Assembly (NCBI GenBank): GCA_039000515.1
Contig: JBCFYV010000012.1
Span: 129,466,652 to 129,530,651 of the forward strand
Source: Timema cristinae
Taxonomy: Eukaryota; Arthropoda; Insecta; Phasmatodea; Timematidae
Direction of reading: 5' to 3'
Length of the DNA stretch: 64,000 bases
Under the pieces are notes generated by a model. That model ran no database searches. It was given only the letters and a program-made list of their open reading frames with translations, and was not told where the DNA came from. The position numbers were made by a program, and so were the translations under genes. Shown here piece after piece: positions 47,641 to 58,700 of this stretch (its first letter is position 1; each line of letters starts with the position of its first letter).

Positions 47641-49300
47641 TGTATTTCAAACAATTTTAGTCTTATTATTATTGTTATTATTATTATATTACATTTTATT
47701 CAATAAAGTTTTGAAAACGTGGTTATTTCCTTATTATCTAAGTAATAAATACGGTTGAGTTTGCCTCTCGGGTCCGCAGCGAGTGTTGTCTTCCTTTCCT
47801 TGCGCCAACGGCCAACAGCAGCGCACTCTAGCCATCATCCGAGCCACGGCATTGATGCCTCCTTTTGTCAAATAATGACCATGGCACAAAATAATTTTTA
47901 TAATGAAAATAAAAGAATAGATCAATGCACCATAGTTTCTACTCTTTACAAAATGTTATAGTTGGAAAAGTTAAATAAATATAAAAAAACACTTGGTTCA
48001 TCAGCTAATATTCAACACCCGAAGGGTCGAGGGCGAGCGCTGCGCTCACTATAAAGCAGTCATCTGTTTATTATCGTAGCACACATTGAATGCGGAGTGA
48101 GCCTCTACCGATGATGTCAACCCACATCTTGATTGAAAGCTAGATAGCAGCACACGACAATGGCTAACCTCTGGCTAAAATAGTTTGCAAAATATAACGA
48201 AAGTGAGCTGCCCCCTGCGGCCGTCCATGGGTTGAAGTGATTGTTGGTGAGATTATAGAGTGAATGTCGTTAAGCTTCCAAACGAGACTTCTCGATGCCC
48301 TTAGTTTTAAGATTAAACGCACTGCAACCTTCAGGAAAAAGTTAAATAATTGTAAACACTCATACAACAATGCACTCAGCTGGGATCCGTGCACATTTAA
48401 ACCCCGAGATCTCAAATAAATGTGTAAACTACTTTCCCAAAGAATGCCAAAAACTTAAAATTACAAATTTGTAATATCTGAAGAGCACATAGTTTTGAGA
48501 ATAAATGATCTGTGCTGATGTAATTTAGAACTGTCACTCACAATATGTTTAAAACGAGTGTAGAGAGGGGGAGGAGGGAATGGTCTATGTACACTGTTTA
48601 GGCCTTCACACGCTCTTATACAGAAGACCAGATAAGAGCATGTGCAAACTTTCAAACATGCATTATTTAGAAACACACAACATTCTCAAGATAGAGTTTC
48701 TCAAAAGTGATGATGAAAAACGAGTTTATTGGAAACCATGAGTTTTATCGATGATAAAATAAACCTAGGCAGTATGTTTAACATATAATTTTATTTAAAA
48801 TACAGTAACTTGCACTGATTGTAATATTTTCGTTTTTTATGTTTGACTGTTCAACTTTCAATGCATCATGGGTAAACAGATATTCCCAACTTTCCGCGAT
48901 TTTGTGAACAGCTACACCACTAGAGGTGCGGACTCACTGTACTGCTTTCAAATTTCAGCATACGTGTGAAGTCACCTTTAAGGGTAAAGTCACACAAAGA
49001 GTGGTACAACCACCGCTTTATGTAATATATTCATGGTGACGTGTGGGCCAACAAGTCAATTGTTTGACAGCATCTACAATCTACACTTCCACTAAGCTAG
49101 GGATTCCCAAGTTTTGAGACAAAAAGGTGTGTGAGGTTTCCTCAAGACAGATACCAACAAGTGTATTTAGTTTTAATACAATAACTGGGTCTGCAACAAT
49201 TAATTCAAACAAATAAGGTATACTGACTTCACAGTTCCTATTTAAATCACTGCCCTTTGTGGTTACCACAAAATTAATTGAATTATCTTCCAGATGCATT
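47641..49300. other. Intergenic, no gene seen
   Basis: Open stretches of 60-80 codons on both strands (47734-47961, 48164-48676, 49081-49299) overlap each other and show no known domain. Confidence 0.45.
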
Positions 49301-49319
49301 TAATAAGTCATACATTTTT

Positions 49320-49500
49320 GCTGCCTCTTCTCCCCTCTCAATACATTTTGACATCTTCACCACCACTCCACTCATTTATTTTTGACACCACTCCAACCCT
49401 TTGACACATTTTTGCTGCCCCCCCCCCCTTCCCTTCCCTTGATACATTTTTGCTGCCCCCCCTTTCAATGATACATCATCCCCCCCCCTTGTGGTGTAAA
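49320..49500. repeat. Low-complexity pyrimidine region with C runs
   Basis: Three imperfect blocks of TACATTTTTGCTGCC-like sequence with C runs of 7 to 12 bases. Such runs are error-prone in sequencing. Confidence 0.6.
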
Positions 49501-49954
49501 TATTTAGGTGCACCACTTTTGGATTTTGGTTAGTGAATCTTTAGATCGATCTTTGGAAGATTGATTCAACACGCACTCGATCTTTTTCCTGAATCGATAC
49601 TACGCCTCTTGATCTAGATCGATTCAAAGTCCATGAATAGAACGCCCCTACTTGTGGTGGCTCAAGTGAACATTGGTCTAATATAACTGGATAGACATCT
49701 GTGGCTAAAATTTTCGAGCTGTCGTCTGCATACAATTGTGTATGAGGGAAGGAAACTTTAGGGTATCTCTTTCTCTCTTACACACTTACAAGGCAATGTG
49801 ACATTTCAACATCATTCGCTAATTTTTATGAATATATAAGATATACCAACGTATGCTTAGTAAAACGAAATAAATGGGTTAATAAAAGGTTTTACGAGCA
49901 TAACTAAGTTCAACACTCATGACTTGATTCTTTAAATAAGTTGATTTAGGCTAA

Positions 49955-50342
49955 AATAGTAATACTTCCTACAAGCCTATAAGCTAAATGATCGTTTGAA
50001 CGTCAGACTTCTATACAAAGTTTGTCATTCGAACAAAAGTAAACAGGTTTTTAGCGACCTTATTTTTTATAGTTATCAAACATTAAATATAATATGGTTT
50101 CTGGAATCAATATACAAGCTGAGAGACAACTTTAAATATATTGTAAAATAGTAATACTTCATACAAGCCTATAATTTAAATGATAATTATTTGAATGTAA
50201 AACTACTACACAAAGTTTGTAATTCAATCGAATGTAATTAAGTTTGAATCTACAATTATTCATTTTAGCTATCGAACTTTAAATATAATGTTGTTTCTGA
50301 AGCCATTATATGAGCTAAAAACTAATTTTAAATATATTGTAG
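49955..50342. repeat. Diverged ~190-bp direct duplication
   Basis: AATAGTAATACTTCCTACAA (about 49957) recurs as AATAGTAATACTTCATACAA (about 50147). The following ~190 bp of each copy can be aligned to TTTAAATATATTGTA. Confidence 0.7.
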
Positions 50343-50459
50343 TCTTGAAAGAATTTAAACGCCATGGGTGTTATATACATATATTTTAATATATTTAACA
50401 TTTTGTCCTTATAATATGCACAATATTACCTTTAAAACGAAATTGTATATCCTTTAATT

Positions 50460-50659
50460 TGTCATAGTAAACAAGTTTATAGAAATAATTGACCGGTTTT
50501 ATACTTGACAATACATGTTATAATAACTAAGAGCATGCCTTAAAATTATACATAAGTTCATTGGCATAGCCACAGAACAGCTAAAAGAACGAACGACACA
50601 TTAAACAATGGTAACAATCTAAACTAGAACTACCCCGTATAGAATTGCCTGTTTCAACA
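50460..50659 (-). repeat. LTR of old copia, left (3' LTR of the element)
   Basis: It starts TGTCATAG and ends TTTCAACA. On its right is the pyrimidine tract CTCCTCCTC, a polypurine tract on the element strand. About 200 bp. Confidence 0.6.
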
Positions 50660-50670
50660 CTCCTCCTCAT

Positions 50671-50945
50671 GGTGACCTGGTGGTCTAGGGGTAAGGTGTC
50701 GGACTTCTATGCTGGCGGCCGGGGTTCAATTCTCAGTCCCAGCACACATTTATCTGATTACCAAACCCTTCCTTCACCTCTGACAATACATTTTGTGAAT
50801 GTGGGGAATGCCAGGCCTCCACCGTGGTTCGGATTCCACGTTAAACTGTAGGTCCTTCATTTCATCTCACAATCACCCTACCATTACACATTAGCGTAAG
50901 TGCGTATAACCCGAATGGGTAGTAAGACGCGGTGCTAATAATAAT
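50671..50945 (+). mobile_element. tRNA-derived SINE, family A, with 14-bp target duplication
   Basis: Same organisation as at 43.5 kb, in + orientation, ending (AAT)n. It is flanked by AACACTCCTCCTCA (50656-50669 and 50946-50959), which is the LTR end and polypurine tract of the old copia, so it inserted there later. Confidence 0.9.
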
Positions 50946-51034
50946 AACACTCCTCCTCAATTCTAGTACAACCACAAAAGTAGGGAAAATGTTCTACATG
51001 TACCCTCAAATACATAAAACTAAAATCTAGTGAA

Positions 51035-51320
51035 TCAGCATTTGATTAAACCAATATAATTAGAAAAATAATCAAATTTGTTTCCAACCAAACTCTTTGT
51101 CAGAATGTCAGCACATTATTCATTTGTCTTCAAATAAGATGGTTGACGGGGAGACAAACTCTGACTCCGTCGAGCTAAAAGTGACTGTAGTCTGCTTACG
51201 TGTAGCCCAACCAACAGTGACATCATAATCTTGGGATAAGTACCCAGATGTAGATTCACGACCATCGCTATCATAGGCCCAGTCTGCATCAACGTAGGTC
51301 CGTAAGGCGACATCAAAGTT
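51035..51320 (-). pseudogene. Old copia, RNase H and C-terminal fragment
   Basis: Reads DADWAYDSDGRESTSGYL, then RKQTTVTFSSTESEF, then after a deletion ADILTKSLVGNKFDYF. These are the D-x-DW and SSTE motifs of copia RNase H and the conserved end ADI-TK. A stretch between them is missing. Confidence 0.7.
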
Positions 51321-51656
51321 CTTCGGAAAGAATTCCTATATTCATGTAAAACTTGTATTTCCTAAAGTTGTTTATTGTTTACTAAATAAATCTAAATTGT
51401 TAATATGACTTTATATTCTTTATTAATATTACTGAATATGTACCCCTAAAGGGATAATATAATTCATATCGTAATATTCGTTCGAGTCCATTTCAATGTG
51501 CTTCTGTTGCATTGCTCTGATACCGGCTGTAGAAATTCACTGAGAAGCTCATATCAGGGTGAGTGTAGAGCATCACATGCATCAAACTAACAATAAATTC
51601 ACGGTATGGTTTTATTATATTTTGCACTCTGAAGGAGTTATTTCAGGGGGCTTTAT

Positions 51657-51880
51657 CTACACCGATGTCTTGACAAGTTTGCACTGTTCCCCACCAAATT
51701 TCTTGAGAACTTTCTTCAAGTAGGTTGTTTCGCTAAGGAATACATCATCAGTTTTCTGAACAATTTTTATACCTACAAAGCTGTGCAAACCACCAAGATA
51801 CTTCATCTTGAATTCTGACATAAGATATGTTTTTATGTCATTCAACTTCTGCAGATTGTTCCCTGCCAAAATTATGTCAA
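51657..51880 (-). pseudogene. Old copia, reverse transcriptase fragment
   Basis: Reads MSEFKMKYLGGLHSFVGIKI, then YLKKVLKKFGGEQCKLV. This is the segment after the YVDD box in copia reverse transcriptases (M-x-FLG-I, then the thumb). The catalytic box itself is absent. Confidence 0.7.
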
Positions 51881-52299
51881 GTTGTAGCGTGTTAATCAGT
51901 TAGATTGAACAGCTACAAGTAAATAATTAATACTTATAATAATTTACGCAAGAAAAGTGTTATCGTAACTTATTTAATATAAACTACCTCAAAGTTTATA
52001 TTCTCGGACTTGATCCAGTCTACTAAATCTACGTATTGGCCTACGTTCAAACACGTGGTTGGTCAAGAATATTGTCTTTGGACAATTACTGTACTAAATA
52101 ACAAAGAAGAGGTTTAATATTATTGTATTTATGAATAATACACTTTAACGCTGTGCTTTTCCCGTTGGATGAAGCTGGATAGACTTAGGCTTGCCTGCCA
52201 TGCGGCCTACACGAAAAATAGTAAAAATACATTTATATCACAAATCCTCATGAAAATAATAGTGGATGCTAAATAATATAATTAATACAGATACTTTTA

Positions 52300-53900
52300 A
52301 ATATAAGATGCTTTAGTGGTAACTCACCCCAGCAAGATGTCTACAGATATCGTAATTCCACATTTGAAGAACAGGACGGATTCAAACATGGCCCCACACA
52401 GACACACACACACACATGTAAACTTAACCGGCTCTCTGAAGAGAAGACTGTACTCAAGAATGACGCCGTGCCATACTGCTCTCCTAGTGACTCTGGCGGT
52501 CAGCCAAAGAACCTCATGGTCTTCTTCTGTTTTTCTCCAATCTCCCAGATTCATTCTTCTTTATTCCCGTCAATACTTCTGAGTTTATCCTTCCCCTTCT
52601 TTATCATATTCGTGCCTGACTGACAGTATATAAAGGGTGATCCGCGGGATCACAATACAGAGCGGTTCTACAACACTACGAGCGAAGGAAGGAAACTCTA
52701 CCCGTCTGCAACTGAAGAGGAGGAACATGGCGTCTGGGTCGTTGGGCTCATCACCATAACCGAATCGTAGAAGGAAGGAAACTCTGCCCGTCTGCAACTG
52801 TAGAGGAGGAACTTGGCGTCTGGGTCGTTGGGCTCATCACCATAACCGAATCGTAGAAGGAAGGAAATTATACCCGTCTGCAAATGCAGAGGAGGAACAT
52901 GGCGTCTGGGTCGTTGGGCTCATCACCATAACCGAATCGTAGGAGGATGGATCGTCCGACTCAACTCGGCGCTAACATGGACAGTATATTTGGGGTATTT
53001 ATGTATCCAGCCGTCCTCGTCAAGTCCCAGGACTTGGTCTCTAATTTTGTTAGGAGAATTTAATCTTAACTACCTTTTAATGAAATTTAAGTAATATTTA
53101 TCAAAAAGGACTGTATCGCCTTTTATAGAAAAACGTTTAGTTTTGATTTTAGTTAATGTGTAATTAGCTTCAACATGCAAATGTTTCTTTTGTTAATTTA
53201 TGTGTCCTTCAGTCTGATGGACAAGCCAGGTTCAATTGACTCTTTAAGTCAAATCCGGACCGCTATATAAGGGTCCTTTGACACTGTCCTTATACAAAGC
53301 CTCTGGCTTAGAAAATATGACGCTTTAGTTTTTTGGATTTACAGAAATTCACAAGTTCCAGTAATCTTTTGAATCTAGATTAATCATGACGCCCTGAACG
53401 TCATGAGCATCAGTTCACTGTTATTGATGGTTACCACCAGGTTGTCAATTCTCTTTGCTTATTACAGTTCAGTAGATAGTGATACAAATTTGGTCTTGTA
53501 GTCATGCTTCACGAGATAATATTAGCTTAGGTGCGCAACCCAGGGAAATTGCATTAGTGTCATAATGGGGTCCGCGCAGATAATACTCTTTTATTTCTGC
53601 CTGTAAACAGACTGCTAATTTTGTAATTTTGTTGGAGTCCCCTTTCCCCTCTTCCAAGGGAATAAACAGACAAGCGAACGGCGATGAGCACAAGCTGCGT
53701 GCGCTGCCAAGCGCTTTCTAAAAGTTTGATGGACTGTATTTGTGCTTGTGACCGATGCTCGTAGGCTATCGAGTATGTTCTGGTAGAACCACCTCCCCTT
53801 ACTCCGCGCACTGAGAACACATAATTACCGTAGGGTATTTAATGGTCGGAGTCCAGAGTAGTGTTACACATTACGCTCTGGGCTTACAAGGTAAATAGCT
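52300..53900. other. Unclassified insert within the old copia region
   Basis: Contains a TATA-like box (TATATAAAGG, about 52627), a palindrome TGATCCGCGGGATCA just after it, and the 86-bp triplication described separately. A second TATATAAGG-like site lies near 53264. It may derive from another retroelement LTR, but no coding part identifies it. Confidence 0.35.
52685..52942. repeat. 86-bp tandem triplication
   Basis: Three copies starting at 52685, 52771 and 52857 (AAGGAAGGAAACTCTACCCG, then GGCGTCTGGGTCGTTGGGCT), differing at a few sites. Confidence 0.92.
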
Positions 53901-53914
53901 TAACTATTATGTAG

Positions 53915-54204
53915 AGGTGACCTGGTGGTCTAGGGGTAAGGTGTCAGACTTCAGTGCTAGCGGCCGGGGTTCAATCCTCGGTCCCGGCACAGATCTATCT
54001 GATTACCAAACCCTTCCTTCACCTCTGACAAGACATCTTGTGAATGTGGGGAATGCCAGGCCTCCACCGTGGTTCGGATTCCACGTTAAACTGTAGGTCC
54101 TTCATTTCATCTCACAATCACCCTACCATTACACATTAGCGTAAGTGCGTATAACCCGAATGGGTAGTAAGACGCGGTGCTAATAATAATAATAATAATA
54201 ATAA
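53915..54204 (+). mobile_element. tRNA-derived SINE, family A
   Basis: Nearly the same sequence as at 50.7 kb, with a longer (AAT)n end. It is flanked by TATGTAG (53908-53914 and 54205-54211). Confidence 0.88.
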
Positions 54205-54211
54205 TATGTAG

Positions 54212-55201
54212 GCTCGTCCCTCTTTTCTAAATTCACTTTGGCTTTAAAACTTCTATCTTTCATAATTCAATGTTTCGGACTTCAGTAATATATATATATA
54301 CACGATTAATATTTATTGCGATGATCAGATGGTCGTCCTTGCCCTTAAGGCAATGTTAACTTGGGGAAAACCTTTGTCTCCATTAATATTTTTTGTACCT
54401 TTAATTTCCGCCTCACGGAAAGTTTTGCGATTTGGTATAACAAACCTAGGAAAGCTACGTTATGTTAACTTTAATTTTTGCCATCAGGACCTATTTAGAA
54501 GGGTAGAAATAGTTTATATTTGCCACCTTGTTTTCCTTTCTAGGTTAGTTAAATGTGGGGCCGCGAACCGGCTGAGGGGTTAAATTCTTGTACTGACAAT
54601 TTGTTGGATGTTGAAGTTAGGATAGTTTATTCTTGTTTATTTGCTTGTGTCTATATTCTTATGGTTATTAAATGTGGGGCCGCGGGCCACCCAGTACTTG
54701 CATCCACGGAGGGCGCTCTGTTTGTTATTAAATCATTTAGGTATTCTTACTTGACATTGAACTTTGTATTTTGTCAGGTATTATATTAATGCCCCTATCG
54801 TTGTTTAGGTTAGGTACTTGAGCTCTTGTCTCACCTAATGCTTTGGAGTTTGGGCCTGTGTTGGCTCTCTGCCCGTGAGATTGAAAAACATTTATTTTTG
54901 TGTAACAGGAGACCAATTTATTAGATTTTTATTGCCATTCTCTGATGACGCCATTCTGGGACGTCTAAGCATAAGGGGCCGTCTGATGTTTGTTATTATT
55001 TTAGTGCCAATCTGGCCTTGGCGGTAACCGTTATGTCTTGTAGCCCATCTGGCTTAAGTCCTTGCTTAACGCTATAAAACTCTTACGTGCCTCTCCCTCA
55101 TTAAGCTGTATTATGTTATTTACGAAATAAATTTATAACTCTCTTGTGCTTACCTCTGTGTGTTATTTGTGTGGGATAATGTTGGGGGTAGGTCACAACC
55201 T
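54212..55201. other. Unclassified sequence, possibly a solo LTR
   Basis: It contains a twice-used block TAAATGTGGGGCCGCG (about 54548 and 54669) and an AATAAA (about 55126). It ends in GT-rich sequence abruptly joined to old copia gag at about 55202. These traits suggest an LTR, but no termini or target duplication were established. Confidence 0.3.
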
Positions 55202-55530
55202 AAAAAAAATTCAATTCAAGGGTCTCTAAAGAGGGATCAAATTTCATCATCGACAAGGGTTTTGTGCAGTAAAAGCTGATTAGCAATACCTTTGCGAGTG
55301 TAAGTATTACGAAGCACTTGCCATATATCATAAGCGGTGTTCTTATCCTTCACACAATGCAAGTAGCTGTCCGAGATTCGTGGTATAAGCTGTGGTTTAC
55401 ACTTGTGATTGGATTTCCGAATCTTGTCCAACACTTTATCCTCTTCTGCCTTTATTTCAGTATTATTAACATACAGAATTTTCACCAAGTCCCGATAGTC
55501 ACCTTGAATAAAAGGCAACACATCGATTTC
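55202..55530 (-). pseudogene. Old copia, gag fragment downstream of the insertion
   Basis: Reads VLPFIQGDYRDLVKILYVNN, then YDIWQVLRNTYTRKGIANQL. This is the UBN2-type gag of copia elements, including the D-x-W-x-x-L motif. It breaks off near 55202. The preceding part of the same gag lies beyond the young copia at 60146-60275. Confidence 0.72.
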
Positions 55531-55535
55531 GTCTA
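55531..55535. other. Target-site duplication GTCTA, left
   Basis: GTCTA directly precedes the left LTR of the young copia and recurs directly after its right LTR (60146-60150). Five bases is the usual copia duplication. Confidence 0.9.
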
Positions 55536-55772
55536 TGTTGGTTTTTGCAATAAAAAGGCACTTTTGGTTTCACAATTATTAGAGTTTATTCAAAACGTTG
55601 TTTAGCGATAGGAAGCGATACATTTTTATTTATTTAGTGCGTATGGTTGTTTACTTACAGTTGCCTTAGGGATTTTGATTTAACCATTGTTGGGGTGCTG
55701 CGTTAGCAAAGGATGAGAGATAAAAATTAAAAGTTATCAAATAATATAAAAAGATGTTAAAATACATCAACA
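55536..55772 (-). repeat. Young copia LTR, left (3' LTR of the element)
   Basis: 237 bp, TGTTGG...ATCAACA, with terminal inverted TGTTG/CAACA. It contains AATAAA-like signals on the + strand. Confidence 0.95.
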
Positions 55773-55784
55773 CTCTCCCTTATT

Positions 55785-58700
55785 TTATAACTTGTAAACT
55801 CCCATTTTGTTACATAAAAATTTAAAATGAACTGAAAACAATGGTTTTGTAAAAATGTCCGCGAGCTGATTTTGAGTGTCAACTTTTAAAATGTTGATTT
55901 CCCCATCGGTGACCAATTCGCGAACAAAGAAGTGTCTGATCCGAATGTGTTTTGTTCTTCGATGAAACTCAGGATTTTGTGCAAGCCGGATGGCTGCTTC
56001 GTTGTCAACTTGCAGAGTAGGTGTCGACTTCAGATGGCCAAGTTCGCTCAGAAGCCGCTTGGTCCACAGCATCTCTCTCGCAGCTTCACTGGCAGCTACG
56101 ATTTCAGCTTCGGTTGTGGATATGGCAACAGAGGCTTGTCGCTGACTCATCCACGAAATAGGTGCCCCAGAGTACCGGCAGAGCACTCCTGAGGTAGAGC
56201 GTCCTGTAGTTAGGCAGCCACCATGATCTGCATCGCTGAAACAATCAAATACACCTTTTTCCAGGTTGGATTTGTAGATCAGTCCGTAGTCTGTCGTTCC
56301 TCTCAGATACCGCAGAATCCTTTTTACTTTCTGAACATCACGGTTGGTTGGATTTTCGAGGTTTCTGGACACCACGCTGACAGCATATGCGATGTCTGGT
56401 CGTGTGCCGCACATCAAGAACATAAGTGCTCCAACAGCTTGTCTGTAGGGGAAGTCAGGATTTGGAGGACTTTCTTCTGCATCGTTGTCCTTGATAATTG
56501 GAGTAGATACAGTTTTGCAGTTGGTCATTTCAAATCTCTCGAGTATGGTCTCCGTGTAGTGTTTCTGGCTCACACTAATTGATCCGTCCTTTTCTCGGCT
56601 GATTTCCAATCCTAGAAAATAAGACGCCGGCATGGAGGTGATTTTGAACTCCTTTTTCAGATCGTTGATGAACTTCTGAAGTTCTTGCTCATCTTCAGCT
56701 GCAATCAGTCCGTCGTCAACGTAAAGAACGAAAAACATCTTCTTCTGTCCTTTTCGTCTCACGAACAGACAGGGATCCGCTTTACTTCGCTTGAATCCCA
56801 AGCTGACGATGTAGTTGCTGAACTTTTTGTTCCAGCATCGAGGAGCTTGCTTCAGTCCATATAAGCTTTTCTTCAGGCAGCAAACCCGGTTGGATCCATC
56901 ACTATGTCCTTCAGGTTGCTGCATGTAGATGGTTTCCTGGAGGTCACCATAGAGGAATGCTGTTGAGACGTCAATTTGTGCTAGTCTCATCTTCTCGTTG
57001 GCAGCAACACTGAGTAAAGTTCTTATAGTTGATGTTCTTGCAACTGGACTGAAGGTTTGATCGTAGTCCACTCCTTTCCGCTGTGAAAAGCCTTTGATGA
57101 CCAGTCTGGCTTTGTATTTATCAATCGATCCATCGGCGTTGGTTTTGATCCGGTAGACCCATTTATTCGAGATTGCTCTTTTTCCTGGGGGTAGATCAAC
57201 CAGTTCCCAAGTCTTGTTCTCTTCAAGAGCTTTCATCTCACGACTCATAGCTTCTTTCCAACGATCTTGCTGATCCGATCGCATGGCTTCTTTGTAGGAT
57301 CCAGGTTCCTGAAGAGGGCTAGAGAGAAGCATCACGAAGTCCTGATATTTCTCTGGAGGTTTGAGCGACGAACGATTACGAAGGCGCTTGACGATGGCTT
57401 CTTCATCTGGACTTGGAGCACTATCTGGAACTTGTTCATCTAGACCTTCTTCTTCATCAACAGTACTCATATCCCAGAATTCATCATCATTTTCTTCGCT
57501 TTGCGTTTTGTCATCATCTTCTTGACTTTCTTCAGAAGTTGAATCCACTGGTTCAGCAGCAGAGTCGAGACTTTCCGGAAGATAGTTGTCGATTTTATGC
57601 TCTAGCACCTTTTCCTCGAAGATGACATCTCTTGATCTGATGAGTCTTCCTTCCTCTTCACAGAAGATCCTGTAGCCGTCGTCTTTGTCGTATCCGATGA
57701 GAATTCCTTTGATTGCTTTTGGATCCATCTTCTTCCTTTGTTGTTTTGGAATGTGTGGATAGCAGGTAGATCCGATCACCCGAAGATGTTTCAGACCTGG
57801 TTTACTGCCATGCCACAACTCGTAGGGAGATTTTCCATCAACTCGGGAAGGTCCTGTCCTGTTGAGAACATAGGCTGCTGTGTTGATCATCTCGGCCCAA
57901 AGCATCTGAGGCAGCTTTCCATGAGCATACATCATTGCTCGAGCAGTTTCAACCACGGTGCGGTTCTCTCTTTCACTGGAGCCATTCTGCTCTGGAGTGT
58001 AGGGCATCGTAATGCGTTGAACAATTCCTTCCTTTTGTAGGATTTTTCTGACATGCGTGTTGTCGAATTCCTTGCCACCGTCGCTTAGCAGCTCTTTGAT
58101 GTTGTGTCCAAGAGTCTTGACTTCCGCAACGAATTGAGCCAACTTCTCTGCAACTTCGGACTTCTCTTTCAAAAAGTAGATGGTCCTGAACTTTGTGTAG
58201 TCATCCTTGAAGAGGACGAAGTACAAGTATCCTGACATGGACTCTTTGAATGGACCGCAAACATCTGTGTGGATCCGCTCTCCCGGTTCCGTTGTCTTAG
58301 ACCTCGTACCGAAAGGCAGACGATGAGCTTTGCCATAGACGCAGCCTTCACAAAGTTCACTGTCCAAGTTGACATGAATTCCCAGCTTGTCCAGAAGGGA
58401 TTTCACGTGTCGCTTGTTCTGATGTCCGAATCGTTCATGGTAAAGTTGGAGAAGATTGTTTGCTTCTGTTGCGTTGACTTCATTGGATGGAATGTCGTTC
58501 ACGTTCTTCACGTTCAGCCTGTAGAGTCCACCAAACCGCTCACGAACTCCAGTCAGTTTCACTTCGCCGTTGACGATGAAGTTGCAAACCTCTGGAGACG
58601 AGATGAACCTGCTTTCCTTGTTCTTATCCTGCGCTGCAAGGACTGAGAATAGATTTCTCTGGATCCCGGGAACACACCATACATCAGCCAACGTGAGCTT

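Noticed and set aside
53920..54000. Possible tRNA genes at SINE heads (43.7, 50.7, 53.9 kb)
   Set aside because: A and B boxes are present, but the sequence does not fold as a full tRNA and continues into the SINE body.
55237..55521. Separate small host gene on the - strand
   Set aside because: The peptide is copia gag (UBN2) and its other half lies across the young copia insertion.
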